DNA of 64,000 nt, from the NCBI RefSeq assembly GCF_000518865.1, contig NZ_JAEK01000020.1, forward strand, positions 19,743-83,742, given 5' to 3'. This document shows positions 63,723 to 64,000 of the stretch, one piece after another. Source of the DNA: Bacillus sp. J37. Its GTDB lineage: Bacteria; Bacillota; Bacilli; Bacillales; Bacillaceae. The notes under the pieces are model-generated. The model was given only the letters and a program-made list of their open reading frames with translations, was not told where the DNA came from and made no database searches. The stretch's first letter is position 1; each line of letters starts with the position of its first letter. A program made the translations under genes and the position numbers.

Positions 63723-64000
63723 TGCAAAATAGAAGTGCAGACCTTTGCAACAGAAAAATGCAGAGTCCTGCACTTATTTTAATAAGGGCATAAAAAAAGA
63801 CTTGCCAGTCACCCCAAGTCCCTCTAATGTAATGGTGTCGAATCAATACATGGAGGTTACGGAAGGATGCTAGCAATGTCTGATATTAATTGTATCAAAA
63901 ATTTAAGAAACAACAAAGGACTATCAATCTCCCAAATACAGAAAATAGTGGGAGTTAACTGGCGTACTGCAAAGAAATACGCTGATGATGACCAGATTCC
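63723..64000 (+). mobile_element. Left end of an IS21-family-like insertion sequence
   Basis: The end has repeated TGCA-type motifs (TGCAAAATAG, GTGCAGACCTTTGCA, TGCAGAGTCCTGCA), in line with the multiple terminal repeats of IS21 elements, followed by a transposase start. The right part is outside the window. The left boundary near 63723 is inferred from the broken neighbouring gene. Confidence 0.6.
63867..64000 (+). CDS. IstA-like transposase, N-terminal fragment (cut by window end)
   Basis: ATG at 63867 after a GGAAGG-type ribosome site. The readable 44 residues, with KNLRNNKGLSISQIQKIVG and WRTAKKYADDDQIP, form the helix-turn-helix typical of IS21 IstA N-termini. The DDE catalytic part and the helper IstB would be beyond the window. 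Confidence 0.7.
   Translation, partial: MLAMSDINCIKNLRNNKGLSISQIQKIVGVNWRTAKKYADDDQI

Overview
The window comes from a low-GC Gram-positive bacterium of the Bacillaceae (a Bacillus/Metabacillus-type genome). Evidence: strong AGGAGG-type ribosome sites with frequent TTG/GTG starts, an xpaC-yaaN pair, the teichoic-acid exporter pair tagG-tagH, an LCP (TagU-type) wall-polymer ligase, a sortase-anchored surface protein, and the hairpin-forming dispersed repeats common between genes in such genomes. The genus is inferred, not proven.

Layout. 1-13.6 kb is ordinary chromosome: a GGDEF/EAL c-di-GMP enzyme, a TIM-barrel epimerase whose 5' end is built from a dispersed repeat, two divergent brnQ transporters, a SEC-C zinc protein, xpaC-yaaN, and several small membrane proteins. 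Its intergenic spacers hold three unexplained arrays in which a short core recurs every 20-21 bp, with a different core in each array. 13.6-21.8 kb carries cell-wall functions: an LCP ligase, a 1361-residue LRR/FN3 protein ending in LPQTA, and tagH-tagG.

22.2-52 kb is a large surface-polysaccharide locus. It encodes a complete CMP-Kdo pathway (kdsB, kdsA, kdsD, kdsC), a second kdsA-kdsD-kdsC set, a KpsS-like protein, a three-module KpsC-like protein and a further one-module KpsC-like protein. It also has two hexapeptide acetyltransferases, a beta-helix protein with an S74 self-cleaving chaperone domain, UDP-glucose dehydrogenase, galU, a second ABC polysaccharide exporter, two GT4 glycosyltransferases, a WecC-type UDP-ManNAc dehydrogenase and two very large multidomain glycosyltransferases. 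Kdo and the KpsC/KpsS transferases are hallmarks of Gram-negative group 2 capsules. Here they occur with no outer-membrane export genes and beside Gram-positive wall genes, so the inferred product is a Kdo-containing, uronic-acid-rich wall or capsule polymer.

52-63 kb encodes three secreted enzymes: a heparinase II/III-type lyase, an M14 peptidase and a GH73-type glucosaminidase. All carry the same alternating two-type SH3-like repeats, probably a shared anchor to the cell surface. Two of the three genes appear to begin with an AUU codon. The right edge holds a 5'-truncated gene abutting the start of an IS21-type element that runs out of the window.

The most likely undescribed system is this Gram-positive Kdo-polymer locus together with its dedicated lyase, beta-helix protein and repeat-anchored wall enzymes. 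All similarities are judged by eye from motifs; no database search was made.
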